Shown: positions 27,417-36,398, counted from the first letter of the stretch. The stretch is 64,000 nt of DNA from JADZAI01 sp046348585 (GCA_046348585.1 JAXMDZ010000003.1:186001-250000); one strand, 5' to 3'. Notes: generated by a model not told the origin, from the sequence alone. Made by a program: numbers and translations.

Positions 27417-28148
27417 ATGCGCCTGCCCTTCGAGGACGGCCGCCGCCGCCGCATCTATCTGATGCGCCACGCCCAGGCCGACTACTTCGCCCCCGACGGC
27501 GCGCGCCGCCCCGACCCCAACGCCGTGCCGCTGACCCCGCAGGGCCGTCAGGAGGCGCTCGCCATGGCCGACTGGCTGTCGCCGGTGCCGTTCGACCGGG
27601 CGATCTGTTCCGGCCTGCCGCGCACCGTCGAGACCGCAACCATCGTGCTCGGCGGCCGCGATCTGGCGCTGGAGCACGCCCCGGCGCTGAAGGAGATCCA
27701 GGGCGGCGACATGGAGACCCGCGCCGCGCTCGATCCGGCCGACTACGCCTATTCCATGTTCCGGGCCGGCCATCCCGAGGCGCGCTTCGCGGCGGGCGAA
27801 CGCTTCGCCGATTTCCGCGACCGTGTGCTGCCCGCCTTCGGCGGCATCCTTGAGGACGTGGCCTGGACCAATCTCCTGCTCGTCTGCCATGGCGGCACGA
27901 ACCGGGCGATCCTGACCTGGTTCCTCGGCCTCGGCCTCGACACGTTCGGGCAGTTCGAGCAGGATTCCTGCTGTCTCAACATTCTCGACTTCGACCAGAT
28001 CGACGGCGACGGACGGATCGCCCGGCGCATCGTGCGGGCGATCAACATGACCGCCCTCGATACCGCCAAGACCGGTTCGCGCTATCTTTCGATGGAGGGA
28101 CTGGCGCAGCGCCAGGAGGCGGCGAAGAAAATCGCCCCGGAAAAGTAA
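27417..28148 (+). CDS. Histidine phosphatase superfamily protein
   Basis: A 243-residue phosphoglycerate-mutase-like phosphatase. The catalytic motif is YLMRHAQADYF (Arg-His where the His is phosphorylated). A general-acid Glu region follows at ALKEIQGGDME, and the second catalytic His lies in LLVCHGGTNRAILTWFLG. It removes phosphate from a small molecule or protein. It is preceded by GAGAGGAGAG, a strong ribosome-binding site, and probably forms an operon with the thioesterase gene. A distinct substrate cannot be assigned. Confidence 0.88.
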   Translation: MRLPFEDGRRRRIYLMRHAQADYFAPDGARRPDPNAVPLTPQGRQEALAMADWLSPVPFDRAICSGLPRTVETATIVLGGRDLALEHAPALKEIQGGDMETRAALDPADYAYSMFRAGHPEARFAAGERFADFRDRVLPAFGGILEDVAWTNLLLVCHGGTNRAILTWFLGLGLDTFGQFEQDSCCLNILDFDQIDGDGRIARRIVRAINMTALDTAKTGSRYLSMEGLAQRQEAAKKIAPEK

Positions 28149-28203
28149 TCCGCCGCCGCCGTCCGCGCGTATCTCTCCCGACAGGACAGGGGAGCATCAG
28201 GGG

Positions 28204-29643
28204 ATGGTTTCGCCGGCGATCGTATGGCTGAGGCAGGATCTGCGCCTCGCCGACAATCCGGCCTTAAGCGCGGCGGCGGCCTCGGGCCGTCCGGTCGTGC
28301 CCGTCTTCGTGCTGGAGGACGAGAGCGAGCGGCCCTGGCCGCTGGGCGGGGCGAGCCGGTGGTGGCTGCATCATTCGCTGGCGGCGGTGGGCGCATCGCT
28401 GGCGGCGCTGGGATCGCCGCTGGTGCTGCGCCGGGGCGAGGCGGCGCGCGAGATCGGGCGGCTCGCCGTCGAGACCGGGGCGGGCGCGGTGTTCTGGAAC
28501 CGCCGCTACGACCTGCATGGCATTCAGGCCGATACCGAGATCATGGCCGCCCTGAAAGAGCGCGGGATCGAGGTCCGCTCGTTCAATGCAGGGCTGCTGT
28601 TCGAGCCGTGGCAGATCAAGACGGGGGCCGGCGAGCCGTTCAAGGTCTTCACGCCGTTCTGGCGCGCCTGCCTGGCGCGCGGCGAGGTCGCCGCCCCCGT
28701 GCCCGCGCCCGCCGCGCTGGCCGCGCCGGACCTGGCCGTGCCGGGCGAGGCGCTGGCGGCGTTCGCGCTGACGCCGGCACGGCCCGACTGGGCGGCGGCG
28801 TTTCCGGCGCTGTGGACGCCGGGCGAGGCCGGAGCGCGCGCCCGGCTCGCGGCGTTTCTGGGCGGCGGGCTCGAGGACTATGCGGCGGCGCGCGACCGGC
28901 CCGACCGGGACGGCACCTCGCGGCTGTCGCCGCACCTGCATTTCGGCGAGATCGGGCCGCGCCAGATCTGGCACGCGGTCCATCTTGCCGCCGGGCGCGA
29001 CCGTGCGCTCGCCGGAGGGGCGGAGAAGTTCCTCGCCGAGATCGGCTGGCGCGAGTTCTCGCACCATCTGCTGCATCAGGCGCAGTACCTGCCCGAGCGT
29101 CCGTTCCGTGCGGGCTTCGAGCATTTTCCGTGGGCGGACGATCCGGCGGGGCTCGCCGCCTGGCGCAGGGGGCTGACCGGCATTCCCATCGTGGATGCCG
29201 GGATGCGCCAGCTCTGGACCTATGGTTGGATGCACAACCGGGTGCGGATGATCGCCGCCTCGTTCCTCGTCAAGCACCTGCTGATCCCCTGGCAGGCGGG
29301 CGAGGCGTGGTTCCGCGATACGCTGGTCGATGCCGATCTCGCCAACAACGCGGCCGGGTGGCAGTGGGTCGCGGGCTGCGGCGCGGACGCCGCGCCCTAT
29401 TTCCGCGTCTTCAATCCCGTGCTTCAGGGCGAGAAGTTCGACCCCGAGGGCGGCTATGTGCGCGCCCATGTGCCCGAGCTGGCGCGGCTGCCGGCGCGCT
29501 GGATCCACCGGCCCTGGGAAGCGCCCGCGGCGGTGCTCGCCGAAGCCGGGGTGACGCCGGGGCGGAGCTATCCGGCCCCGATCGTCGATCTTCAGGCCGG
29601 GCGGCAGCGGGCGCTCGCCGCCTTCGCCGCGCTGAAAGCCTGA
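28204..29643 (+). CDS. phrB: Deoxyribodipyrimidine photo-lyase (class I CPD photolyase)
   Basis: A 479-residue blue-light DNA-repair enzyme that splits pyrimidine dimers using reduced FAD. The N-terminal antenna-domain opening IVWLRQDLRLADNPAL is typical. The FAD-binding domain shows TSRLSPHLHFGEIGPRQIW and the signature WTYGWMHNRVRMIAASFLVKHLLIPW. The DADLANNAAGWQWVAGCG, DAAPYFRVFNP and QGEKFDPEG segments are also intact. The tryptophans of the electron-transfer chain are plausibly present. It leads a four-gene run with a flavin oxidoreductase, a DUF1365 protein and a fatty-acid methyltransferase, a combination found in singlet-oxygen (RpoE/ChrR) responses of phototrophic relatives. No rpoE or chrR lies in the window. 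Confidence 0.95.
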   Translation: MVSPAIVWLRQDLRLADNPALSAAAASGRPVVPVFVLEDESERPWPLGGASRWWLHHSLAAVGASLAALGSPLVLRRGEAAREIGRLAVETGAGAVFWNRRYDLHGIQADTEIMAALKERGIEVRSFNAGLLFEPWQIKTGAGEPFKVFTPFWRACLARGEVAAPVPAPAALAAPDLAVPGEALAAFALTPARPDWAAAFPALWTPGEAGARARLAAFLGGGLEDYAAARDRPDRDGTSRLSPHLHFGEIGPRQIWHAVHLAAGRDRALAGGAEKFLAEIGWREFSHHLLHQAQYLPERPFRAGFEHFPWADDPAGLAAWRRGLTGIPIVDAGMRQLWTYGWMHNRVRMIAASFLVKHLLIPWQAGEAWFRDTLVDADLANNAAGWQWVAGCGADAAPYFRVFNPVLQGEKFDPEGGYVRAHVPELARLPARWIHRPWEAPAAVLAEAGVTPGRSYPAPIVDLQAGRQRALAAFAALKA

Positions 29644-29654
29644 GGAGAGACGCC

Positions 29655-30959
29655 ATGCGCATCGCAGTCATCGGTTCCGGCATAGCGGGTCTGGGCGCGG
29701 CCTGGGCGCTGTCGAAGCGTCACGAGGTCGTGCTGTTCGAAAAGGCGCCGCGCCCGGGCGGGCACGCGCATACGGTGGATGTCGACCATGACGGCGCGCG
29801 CATCGCCGTCGATACCGGATTCATCGTCTACAACGAAACCAACTACCCCAATCTCGTGCGGCTGTTCGCGCGGCTCGGCGTTCCGACCCAAGCGAGCGAC
29901 ATGAGCTTCGGCGTCAGTCTCGCCGGCGGCCGCCTGGAGTGGGCCGGCGACAGCATCGGCGCGCTGTTCGCGCAGAAGCGCAACATCTTCCGCCCGTCGC
30001 ATCACGCGATGTGGATGGACATCCTGCGCTTCAACCGGCAGGCGCCGATCGATCTTGCTGCGGGTACGCTTGAGGGTCTTACGCTCGGCGCCTATCTGGA
30101 ACGGCGGCGGCTCGGCGCGGCCTTCCGCGACCGCTACCTCTTGCCAATGGCCGCCGCCATCTGGTCGACGCCGGACACCGGGATGCTGGAGTTCCCGGCC
30201 AACGCCTTTATCTCCTTCTTCGACAATCACCGTCTGCTCGCCGGCTTCGACACGCTGACCTGGCGCACCGTCACCGGCGGTTCGCGCACCTATGTGGCGC
30301 GCCTGCTGGAAGACTTCGCGGGCGAGTTGCGCCTGAACTGCGCCGTCGCGCGGGTCGAACGCCACGAGGGCCATGTGACGGTCGTGGCGGACGGCGCGCC
30401 CGAGCGCTTCGACCACGCCGTCCTCGCCAGCCATGCCGACGAGACGCTGGCCCTGCTCGCCGACGCGGACGGGCGCGAAGCGGAGCTTCTGGGCTCGATC
30501 CGCTACACGGCCAACCGCGCCGTCCTCCACCGCGACGAGAGTCTTATGCCGCGCCGCCGCAAGGTGTGGTCGAGCTGGAACTACCTGGGCGACTCCGGCG
30601 GCGCGCAGGCCAAGGCCGTTTCGCTGACTTACTGGATGAACCGCCTGCAGGGGATCGACCCGCGAGCGCCGCTTTTCGTGACGCTCAATCCGGCGCGCGA
30701 GCCGGCAGCCGACAAGACGCTCGGAACCTTCCGCTACGAGCACCCGCGTTTCGACATGACGGCGCAGGCGGCGCAAAGGGCGATCGGCGCCGTGCAGGGC
30801 GTCCGCCGGACCTGGTTCTGCGGCGCCTGGCGCGGCTTCGGTTTTCACGAGGACGGCCTGTCATCCGGCCTGGAGGTCGCGGCCCGGCTCGGCGCACCCG
30901 CGCCCTGGGGTCCGCCGGGCGAGATCCGGGTCCTGTCTTCCGCGCTGGCGGCCGAATGA
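29655..30959 (+). CDS. FAD-dependent amine-oxidase-like oxidoreductase
   Basis: A 434-residue flavoprotein. The dinucleotide-binding fingerprint is at the very start: MRIAVIGSGIAGLGAAWAL, then VVLFEKAPRPGGHAHTV. DTGFIVYNETNYPNLVRLF and the C-terminal FCGAWRGFGFHEDGLSSGLEVA complete the family pattern. Such proteins sit beside DUF1365 and CFA-synthase-like genes in many proteobacteria and are described as cyclopropane/furan-fatty-acid accessory oxidoreductases. The Rhodobacter counterpart was linked to desaturation of methylated phospholipid chains. It starts 11 bases after the photolyase gene and its stop overlaps the next start (ATGA). Confidence 0.88.
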   Translation: MRIAVIGSGIAGLGAAWALSKRHEVVLFEKAPRPGGHAHTVDVDHDGARIAVDTGFIVYNETNYPNLVRLFARLGVPTQASDMSFGVSLAGGRLEWAGDSIGALFAQKRNIFRPSHHAMWMDILRFNRQAPIDLAAGTLEGLTLGAYLERRRLGAAFRDRYLLPMAAAIWSTPDTGMLEFPANAFISFFDNHRLLAGFDTLTWRTVTGGSRTYVARLLEDFAGELRLNCAVARVERHEGHVTVVADGAPERFDHAVLASHADETLALLADADGREAELLGSIRYTANRAVLHRDESLMPRRRKVWSSWNYLGDSGGAQAKAVSLTYWMNRLQGIDPRAPLFVTLNPAREPAADKTLGTFRYEHPRFDMTAQAAQRAIGAVQGVRRTWFCGAWRGFGFHEDGLSSGLEVAARLGAPAPWGPPGEIRVLSSALAAE

Positions 30960-31753
30960 CCGGCCCGCCCACCCCCGGCCTCTATCCCGGGCGTGTCATG
31001 CACGCGCGCGCGCGCCCGGCCCGGCGCTTCGTCTATCGCGTGTTCTCGCTGCTCCTCGATGTCGACGACGTTGCGGGCGCTGCGCGCGGCTGCGCCCTGT
31101 TCAGCCACAACCGCTTCAATGTCCTCTCCTTTCACGACCGCGACCACGGCCGCCGCGACGGATCGCCGCTTCGCCCCTGGGTGGAGGACTGCCTGCGCCA
31201 GTCGGGGATCGGCACGCGCCCAGAGCGCATCGCGGTTCTCAGTTTCCCGCGGCTGTGGGGCTTCGTCTTCAATCCCATTTCGCTGTTCTACTGCTATGCC
31301 GGGGGGAGCCTCTTCGCCGTGGTTCACGAGGTGAACAACACATTCGGCGACACGCATGCCTATGTCGCCGCCGCGGCGACCGGCGATGGCGGACTCGCCC
31401 GCTACAGCGCCCGCAAGGCGCTCTACGTCTCGCCGCTGGTGCCGATGGAGGCCCGCTATGACTTCGCCGCGCGCCCGCCAGGCCCGACGCTGTCCCTCGC
31501 CATCAAGGAATACGGCACCGACGGCTGGTTGCTGACGGCGGCGCAGACCGGGACGCGCCGGCCGCTGACGACATGGGCTGCGCTCGCCTGCGTGGTGCGG
31601 CATCCGCTGATGACGCTGAAGGTCGTCGCGGCGATCCATGCCGAGGCGCTGCTGGCGTGGCTGCGCGGTGCGCGGCCGGTCGCCCGCCCGCCCGCCGCGC
31701 CGGGCGGCGTCAGCCCGGCATTCACCCCGGCAAGCAGAGACACCGCCGCATGA
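30956..31753 (+). CDS. DUF1365 family protein
   Basis: A 265-residue DUF1365 protein of unknown biochemical activity. Family features are the opening GLYPGRVMHARARPARRFVYRVF, the segment RIAVLSFPRLWGFVFNPISLFYCY and EVNNTFGDTHAY. A C-terminal stretch of moderate hydrophobicity suggests membrane association. The start at 30956 overlaps the stop of the flavoprotein, and its stop at 31753 overlaps the next start in the same way, so the three proteins are probably made in fixed ratio. The consistent genomic pairing with a flavoprotein and a CFA-type methyltransferase points to modification of membrane fatty acids. Confidence 0.88.
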   Translation: MTGPPTPGLYPGRVMHARARPARRFVYRVFSLLLDVDDVAGAARGCALFSHNRFNVLSFHDRDHGRRDGSPLRPWVEDCLRQSGIGTRPERIAVLSFPRLWGFVFNPISLFYCYAGGSLFAVVHEVNNTFGDTHAYVAAAATGDGGLARYSARKALYVSPLVPMEARYDFAARPPGPTLSLAIKEYGTDGWLLTAAQTGTRRPLTTWAALACVVRHPLMTLKVVAAIHAEALLAWLRGARPVARPPAAPGGVSPAFTPASRDTAA

Positions 31754-32985
31754 GCATGGAGAGCACCGCGCCCAGTTCGCGCCCCGCCATATGCCGGCGC
31801 GAAGACTTCCGCCGCATCCCCCTCGCCGGCCGCGTGGTCTTCCGCGTGCTGGAGCGCCTGCGATTCGGAAGCTTGGAGGTTGTCCTGCCCGACGGCCGGC
31901 GCTTCGACTTCCGGGGCGGAGAGCCGGGACCGGCGGCGCAGGTGCTGGTCCGCGACACCGCGCTGTTCGCCAGGCTCGCCATGGGCGGATCGCTGGGCGC
32001 TGCGGAGGCCTATCTCGACGGGCAGTGGGACAGCCCCGACGTCACCGCCGTGCTGCGCTGCGGTCTGCTCAACGGCGCCTACGAGCCAGGCGCCGCCAGG
32101 GGCGGCGTGCGGCGGCTCGTCGACCGCATGGTCCATGCGCTGCGCGCCAATACGCGGCGGGGAGCGCGGCGCAACATCCGCGCGCACTACGATCTGGGAA
32201 ACGCCTTCTACGAGACCTTTCTCGACGAGACGATGACCTACTCGGCGGCGCGCTACGACACCGGCGCGGCGAGCCTCGCCGAAGCGCAGACCGCGAAATA
32301 CGCGGCGCTCGCCGACGCCATCGACCTCAGGCCCGGCGACCACGTTCTGGAAATCGGCTGCGGCTGGGGCGGCTTCGCCGAGTACGCGGCCGGGACGCGC
32401 GGGGCTCGCGTCACCGCCCTGACGATCAGCCCGTCCCAGCTCGACTATGGACGCGCCCGAATCCAGCGGGCCGGGCTGGCCGACCGCGTGGACCTGCGCC
32501 TGCAGGACTATCGCGACGTGACCGGCATCTACGACAAGGCGGTCTCGATCGAGATGTTCGAGGCGGTGGGGGAACGCTATTGGCCGGTCTATTTCGGCAA
32601 GCTGGCCGACATCCTCAGACCTGGCGGCGCAGCGGCGTTGCAGATCATCACGATCGAAGAGAAGTCCTTCGAGAACTACCGCCGGTCGGTCGACTTCATC
32701 CAGAAATACATCTTCCCCGGCGGCATGCTGGCCACATTGACCGCGTTGCGCGGCCTGGCGGCGGACGCCGGCCTGGCCTGGGACGGGCATCATGCGATGG
32801 GGGACGACTACGCCCGCACGCTCGCCGACTGGCGCGGCCGCTTCCTCGCCCGCTGGCCCGAGATCCGTGCGCTCGGCTTCGACGAGCGGTTCAGGCGGAT
32901 GTGGACCTATTATTTCTCGTATTGCGAGGCCGGATTTCTCGGCGGCGCCGTCGATGTCGTGCAGGCACGGTTGACCAGGCGCTAG
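31750..32985 (+). CDS. cfa: Cyclopropane-fatty-acyl-phospholipid synthase-like SAM methyltransferase
   Basis: A 411-residue enzyme of the mycolic/cyclopropane fatty acid synthase family, adding a SAM-derived carbon to unsaturated phospholipid chains. Motif I is HVLEIGCGWGGFAEYAAG. NIRAHYDLGNAFYETFLDETMTYS precedes it and KAVSIEMFEAVGERYW follows, all diagnostic of the family. The N-terminal domain (GGEPGPAAQVLVRDTALF, GAAEAYLDGQWDSPDV) is the lipid-binding part. The last gene of the photolyase operon, it begins in an ATGA overlap. It may make cyclopropane rings or, if it belongs to the furan-fatty-acid set, methylated precursors. Confidence 0.92.
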   Translation: MSMESTAPSSRPAICRREDFRRIPLAGRVVFRVLERLRFGSLEVVLPDGRRFDFRGGEPGPAAQVLVRDTALFARLAMGGSLGAAEAYLDGQWDSPDVTAVLRCGLLNGAYEPGAARGGVRRLVDRMVHALRANTRRGARRNIRAHYDLGNAFYETFLDETMTYSAARYDTGAASLAEAQTAKYAALADAIDLRPGDHVLEIGCGWGGFAEYAAGTRGARVTALTISPSQLDYGRARIQRAGLADRVDLRLQDYRDVTGIYDKAVSIEMFEAVGERYWPVYFGKLADILRPGGAAALQIITIEEKSFENYRRSVDFIQKYIFPGGMLATLTALRGLAADAGLAWDGHHAMGDDYARTLADWRGRFLARWPEIRALGFDERFRRMWTYYFSYCEAGFLGGAVDVVQARLTRR

Positions 32986-33062
32986 CCGGGGAAACGCGTC
33001 AGCGTGGACGCGGAGCCGCCCGCGACGCTACAACGCAGCGTCCGAACCTTTGACAAGCGCCC

Positions 33063-33917
33063 ATGTCCATCAGCGATCCCACCGTTCTCGTTTCCTGCGA
33101 CTGGCTGAAAGACCGGCTGGGAACGCCCGATATCCGCATTCTCGACGCCTCGTGGCACCTGCCGGCCGCCAACCGCTCGGGCCGCAAGGAGTTCGAGGAC
33201 GAGCACATTCCCGGCGCGCTGTTCTTCGACATCGACGAGATCGCCGACACCTCCTCGCCGCTGCCCCACATGATGCCCCCGGCGGAGAAGTTCTCCAGCC
33301 GGGTGCGCAAGCTGGGGATCGGCGACGGCACGATGGTCGTCGTCTATGACGCCTACGGCATGTACGCCGCCGCCCGCGCCTGGTGGATGTTCCGCGCCAT
33401 GGGGCACGAGAACGTCGCGGTGCTCGACGGCGGTTTCCTGAAATGGCGGGCGGAGGGGTTGCCCGTCACCGACGCCACCATCTCGCCCTTCCAGCGCCAC
33501 TTCACCGCGCGCACCAACTGGTCGCTGGTGCGCAGCTTCGACGACGTGCGCAAGGCGCTGGAGACGGGCAGCGCGCAGATCGTCGACGCCCGCTCGGCGG
33601 CGCGTTTTTCGGGCGCGGAGGCGGAGCCGCGTCCGGGCCTCAAATGCGGTCACATGCCGGGCGCGATCAATCTGCCGCACGCCTCGCTGCTGCGGCCCGA
33701 CGGCACGCTGAAGCGCAAGGACGATCTGGCGCGGGCCTTCGCCGACGCGGGGATCGACCTCAAGAAGCCGGTGATCGCAACCTGCGGCTCGGGCGTCTCG
33801 GCCTGCGTGCCGCTGCTGGCGCTCGCCGTGCTCGGCCACCGCGACGGGGCGCTCTATGACGGGTCGTGGGCCGAATGGGGCGGACGCGAGGACGCGCCGG
33901 TCGCCACCGGCCCCTGA
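33063..33917 (+). CDS. sseA: 3-mercaptopyruvate sulfurtransferase
   Basis: A 284-residue tandem rhodanese. The first, inactive domain shows VSCDWLKDRL, DASWHLPAANRSGRKEFEDEHIPGALFFDID. The second carries the catalytic cysteine C241 in the loop CGSGVSA, which is the six-residue mercaptopyruvate type and not the CRxGxT thiosulfate type. DARSAARFSGAEAEPRPGLKCGHMPGAINLPH precedes it. It transfers sulfur from 3-mercaptopyruvate to thiol or cyanide acceptors in the cytosol. The GNAT gene follows with only 3 bases between. Confidence 0.93.
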   Translation: MSISDPTVLVSCDWLKDRLGTPDIRILDASWHLPAANRSGRKEFEDEHIPGALFFDIDEIADTSSPLPHMMPPAEKFSSRVRKLGIGDGTMVVVYDAYGMYAAARAWWMFRAMGHENVAVLDGGFLKWRAEGLPVTDATISPFQRHFTARTNWSLVRSFDDVRKALETGSAQIVDARSAARFSGAEAEPRPGLKCGHMPGAINLPHASLLRPDGTLKRKDDLARAFADAGIDLKKPVIATCGSGVSACVPLLALAVLGHRDGALYDGSWAEWGGREDAPVATGP

Positions 33918-33920
33918 GCC

Positions 33921-34496
33921 ATGGTCCCGCTCAAGACCACCGTCACGTTTCTCCACATGTACGCGCGCAGCGAACGGCGGGCCCCCGCGCCCACCGGCCG
34001 CCGCCTGCTGCTGACCCGGGCCGAGCGGCCGCCGGTCGGCTTCTATCGCTTTCTCTATGAGAGCGTCGGCAAGCCGTGGGTCTGGGTGAACCGGCGGCGG
34101 ATGAGCGACGCCGATCTGACGGCGGCGATCCATCAGCCGGGCGTCGAGGTCTATGTGCTCTACGCCGACGGCTGTCCGGCCGGATATGCGGAGCTGGACG
34201 CCCGCAATCCGGAGAATATCGAACTCGCCTATTTCGGGCTCGCGCCCGACTATACGGGGCTGGGGCTCGGGGCGTTCTTCCTCGGCGAGGCCATCGCCAT
34301 CGCCTGGGACAAGGGACCGCGCAGGCTGCATGTGCAGACCTGCACGCTGGATCACCCGCGCGCCCTGCCGCTGTATCAGCGTTTCGGCTTTCAGCCCTTC
34401 GGTCAGGTCGAGGCCGAAGTCCTGCCGATGGGCGACGAGCCGCATCCGCTGGTCGCCGCGCAGCGCAAGGCCGCCGGACTGCCCGAGCCAATCTGA
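33921..34496 (+). CDS. GNAT-family N-acetyltransferase
   Basis: A 191-residue acetyl-CoA-dependent transferase. The acetyl-CoA binding loop is seen in YFGLAPDYTGLGLGAFFLGEAIAIAW, followed by LHVQTCTLDHPRALPLYQRFGFQPFGQ, the usual C-terminal strand and helix of the fold. An N-terminal extension of about 60 residues (TFLHMYARSERRAPAPTGRR) is basic. It is tightly linked to the sulfurtransferase gene (3-base gap). The substrate amine is unknown. Confidence 0.85.
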   Translation: MVPLKTTVTFLHMYARSERRAPAPTGRRLLLTRAERPPVGFYRFLYESVGKPWVWVNRRRMSDADLTAAIHQPGVEVYVLYADGCPAGYAELDARNPENIELAYFGLAPDYTGLGLGAFFLGEAIAIAWDKGPRRLHVQTCTLDHPRALPLYQRFGFQPFGQVEAEVLPMGDEPHPLVAAQRKAAGLPEPI

Positions 34497-34572
34497 CGCA
34501 GCGTCATGCCGCATTGCCGCCGCAACGATCCGGGAGATTGATGCGCGTGGACCAGACGCGAGGGAGCGGCCC

Positions 34573-34869
34573 ATGAGATTGGTATCGATGGCAGTGCTTG
34601 GCGTTGCGCTCGGTTTCGGCGCGGCGATGGCCGCCGAAACGGCGGAACCGACCCCCACCCCGACCCCGGCCGAAACCGGCTGCGACGACGGGCCGGGCGT
34701 CGGCGGCGGCTATGGCGAGGACGCCGAGGCCCCGGCGGCCAAGGGCGAGGACGGTCCTGGCGTCGGCGGCGGCTATGGCGAGGACGGCAAGGCCGCGCCC
34801 GGCTGCACCGAAAAACCTGGCGAGGGCGAAGACGGGCCGGGTGTCGGCGGCGGCTACAAGGCTGGCTGA
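34573..34869 (+). CDS. Small exported protein with three GPGVGGGY repeats
   Basis: A 98-residue protein I do not recognise. A signal peptide covers residues 1-20 (cleavage likely after AMA). A Pro/Thr stretch (EPTPTPTP) follows. The core motif DGPGVGGGYGED occurs at about 39-50 and 60-71, and a third DGPGVGGGYKAG closes the protein. Cysteines at 37 and 78 bracket the repeats and could form a disulfide. The mature protein is strongly acidic. The repeats are near-identical in DNA, too (GGCGTCGGCGGCGGCTATGGCGAGGAC-like units near 34699, 34760 and 34843), suggesting recent duplication. It ends before a terminator-like hairpin. Role unknown. It could be a cell-surface or metal-binding peptide. Confidence 0.75.
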   Translation: MRLVSMAVLGVALGFGAAMAAETAEPTPTPTPAETGCDDGPGVGGGYGEDAEAPAAKGEDGPGVGGGYGEDGKAAPGCTEKPGEGEDGPGVGGGYKAG

Positions 34870-34884
34870 ACGACGGACGCGGAC

Positions 34885-34914
34885 GACCCCGGAGCGCCGC
34901 GGCGCGCCGGGGTC
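34885..34914 (+). terminator. Terminator-like hairpin after the GPGVGGGY protein
   Basis: GACCCCGG (34885-34892) pairs with CCGGGGTC (34907-34914), with a further GCGC/GCGC inner pairing, followed by ATTTCC. The U-tract is weak. It lies between two convergent genes and may serve both. Confidence 0.5.
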
Positions 34915-34929
34915 ATTTCCGTTTCCGCG

Positions 34930-35544
34930 TCAGGCCGCCTTGGCGAGGCCTTCGGCGACCAGGGCTTCGCGCACCTTGGGCCGCGCGGCGATGCGGGCCT
35001 GATAGTCCGCGAGCTTCGGCCAGGTCTTGAGGTCGATGCCGACGAAGCCGGCCCAGTTCTGCAGCACGAAGAGATAGGCGTCGGCGACGCTGAAAGTCGC
35101 GCCGCAGACGAATTCGCGCCCGTCGGCGAACAGCGTCTCCAGATAGGCGAAGCGCTTCGAGACGGTCTCGATCGCCGCCTTCTTCGCCTCGTCGCTGCCG
35201 CCGCCGAAGATCGCGCCGAAGGCCTTGTGCACTTCGGACGAAAGATAGTTCAGCATCTCCTGAAGGCGGGCCCGCTCCAGCGTGCCGGGCTTCGGCGCGA
35301 GGCCGCTCTCGGGCTTCTGGTCGGCGAGATACTGGGTGATCGCCGGACCTTCGGTCAGAACCTCGCCGCCGCCCAGATCCAGCGCCGGGACGGCCCCCTT
35401 CGGGTTGACGGCCAGATAGTCGGAGCCGTCGGCCGTCGTCTTGGCCTTCATGTCGACCTTGTCGAGATCGAAGGCGAATCCGGCCTCGCGCAGGACGATG
35501 TGCGGCGCGAGCGAGCAGGCGCCGGGGTAGTAAAAGAGTTTCAT
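34930..35544 (-). CDS. gstA: Glutathione S-transferase, GstA (beta) type
   Basis: A 204-residue glutathione transferase of the bacterial beta class. The N-terminus MKLFYYPGACSLAPHIVLREAG holds the class-typical Cys10 and Ser11. The glutathione-binding NPKGAVPALDLGGGEVLTEGPAITQYLAD has the cis-Pro and the Glu-Gly-Pro motif. The C-terminal helical domain is complete (ATFSVADAYLFVLQNWAG). It conjugates glutathione to electrophiles or supports peroxide defence. The start is set at the GST opening rather than at upstream frames. It is the last intact gene before the frameshift-rich block. Confidence 0.92.
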   Translation of the reverse strand: MKLFYYPGACSLAPHIVLREAGFAFDLDKVDMKAKTTADGSDYLAVNPKGAVPALDLGGGEVLTEGPAITQYLADQKPESGLAPKPGTLERARLQEMLNYLSSEVHKAFGAIFGGGSDEAKKAAIETVSKRFAYLETLFADGREFVCGATFSVADAYLFVLQNWAGFVGIDLKTWPKLADYQARIAARPKVREALVAEGLAKAA

Positions 35545-35661
35545 GCATTCTCCTCTGGCCGGGCGTACGAGGTGGTGTCTGTCGCCCGGCCTCGCCCCGG
35601 CGTCTGAGGACATGGGATGCCCGGCGCGGACTTCAAGCGGCCGCGACGCCCTCGCCGCCTC

Positions 35662-36398
35662 TCAGTGGCCGACGAGGATCTGCTGGAGGAACTGCTTGGT
35701 GCTCAGCTTCGGGTTTTCGAAGAACTCGGCGGGCGGGGCTTCCTCGACGATGCGGCCGTAATCCATGAAGACCACGTGTCGGCGACCTTGCGGGTGAAAC
35801 CCATCTCGTGAGTGACGACGAGGAGCATGGTCATCCCCTCCTCCGCCAGCTCGACCATCACTTCGGCACCTCGCCGATCATTTCCGGGTCGAGGGCCGAG
35901 GCTGGCTCGTCGAACAGCATGATCTTGGGGTCCATGGCGAGCGCCCGGGCGATCGCCACGCGCTGTTGCTGGCCGCCGGAGAGCTGGCCGGGATATTTCT
36001 TGGCCCGCTCGACGATGCGCACGCGCTCCAGCAATTCCAGCGCCGTCTTTTCCGCCTCGGCCTTCGGGCGCTTGCGCACCCAGACGGCGCCAGCGCAGTT
36101 CTCCAGCACGAGATGCGGGAAGAGGTTGAACTTGCTGGAACACCATGCTGACTTCGCGCCGCACTTCGTCGATGGCGCGGAGATTGTTGGTCAGCTCGTG
36201 GCCTTCGACCAGAATGCGGCCCGACTGGTGCTCCTCGCGGTTGATGCAGCGGATGAGCGTCGATTTGCCCGAGCCCGAGGGGCTGCAGATCACGATGCGC
36301 TCGCCCTTCGCCACTTTCAGAGTGGCGTCCTTCAGCACGTGAAAGCGCCATGCCGACTTGTTCACGCGCTCCATCTCGATGGCCCAGGTCTCGCTCAT
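35662..36398 (-). pseudogene. aapP: Amino-acid ABC transporter ATPase AapP (frameshifted)
   Basis: The ATPase of a polar amino-acid transporter. From the ATG at 36398 the first frame gives MSETWAIEMERVNKSAW and the Walker A loop PSGSGKSTLIRCIN up to VFQQ. A second frame continues with HLVLENCAGA, the ABC signature LSGGQQQRVAIARALAMDPK and Walker B IMLFDEPASALDPEM. The first frame returns with MTMLLVVTHEMGFTRKVAD (H-loop). The end (MDYGRIVEEAPP, STKQFLQQILVGH) is in yet another frame, with the stop at 35662. At least three shifts are therefore present. The span of 737 bases is what an intact 245-residue AapP would need. Its start overlaps the aapM stop. Confidence 0.85.
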
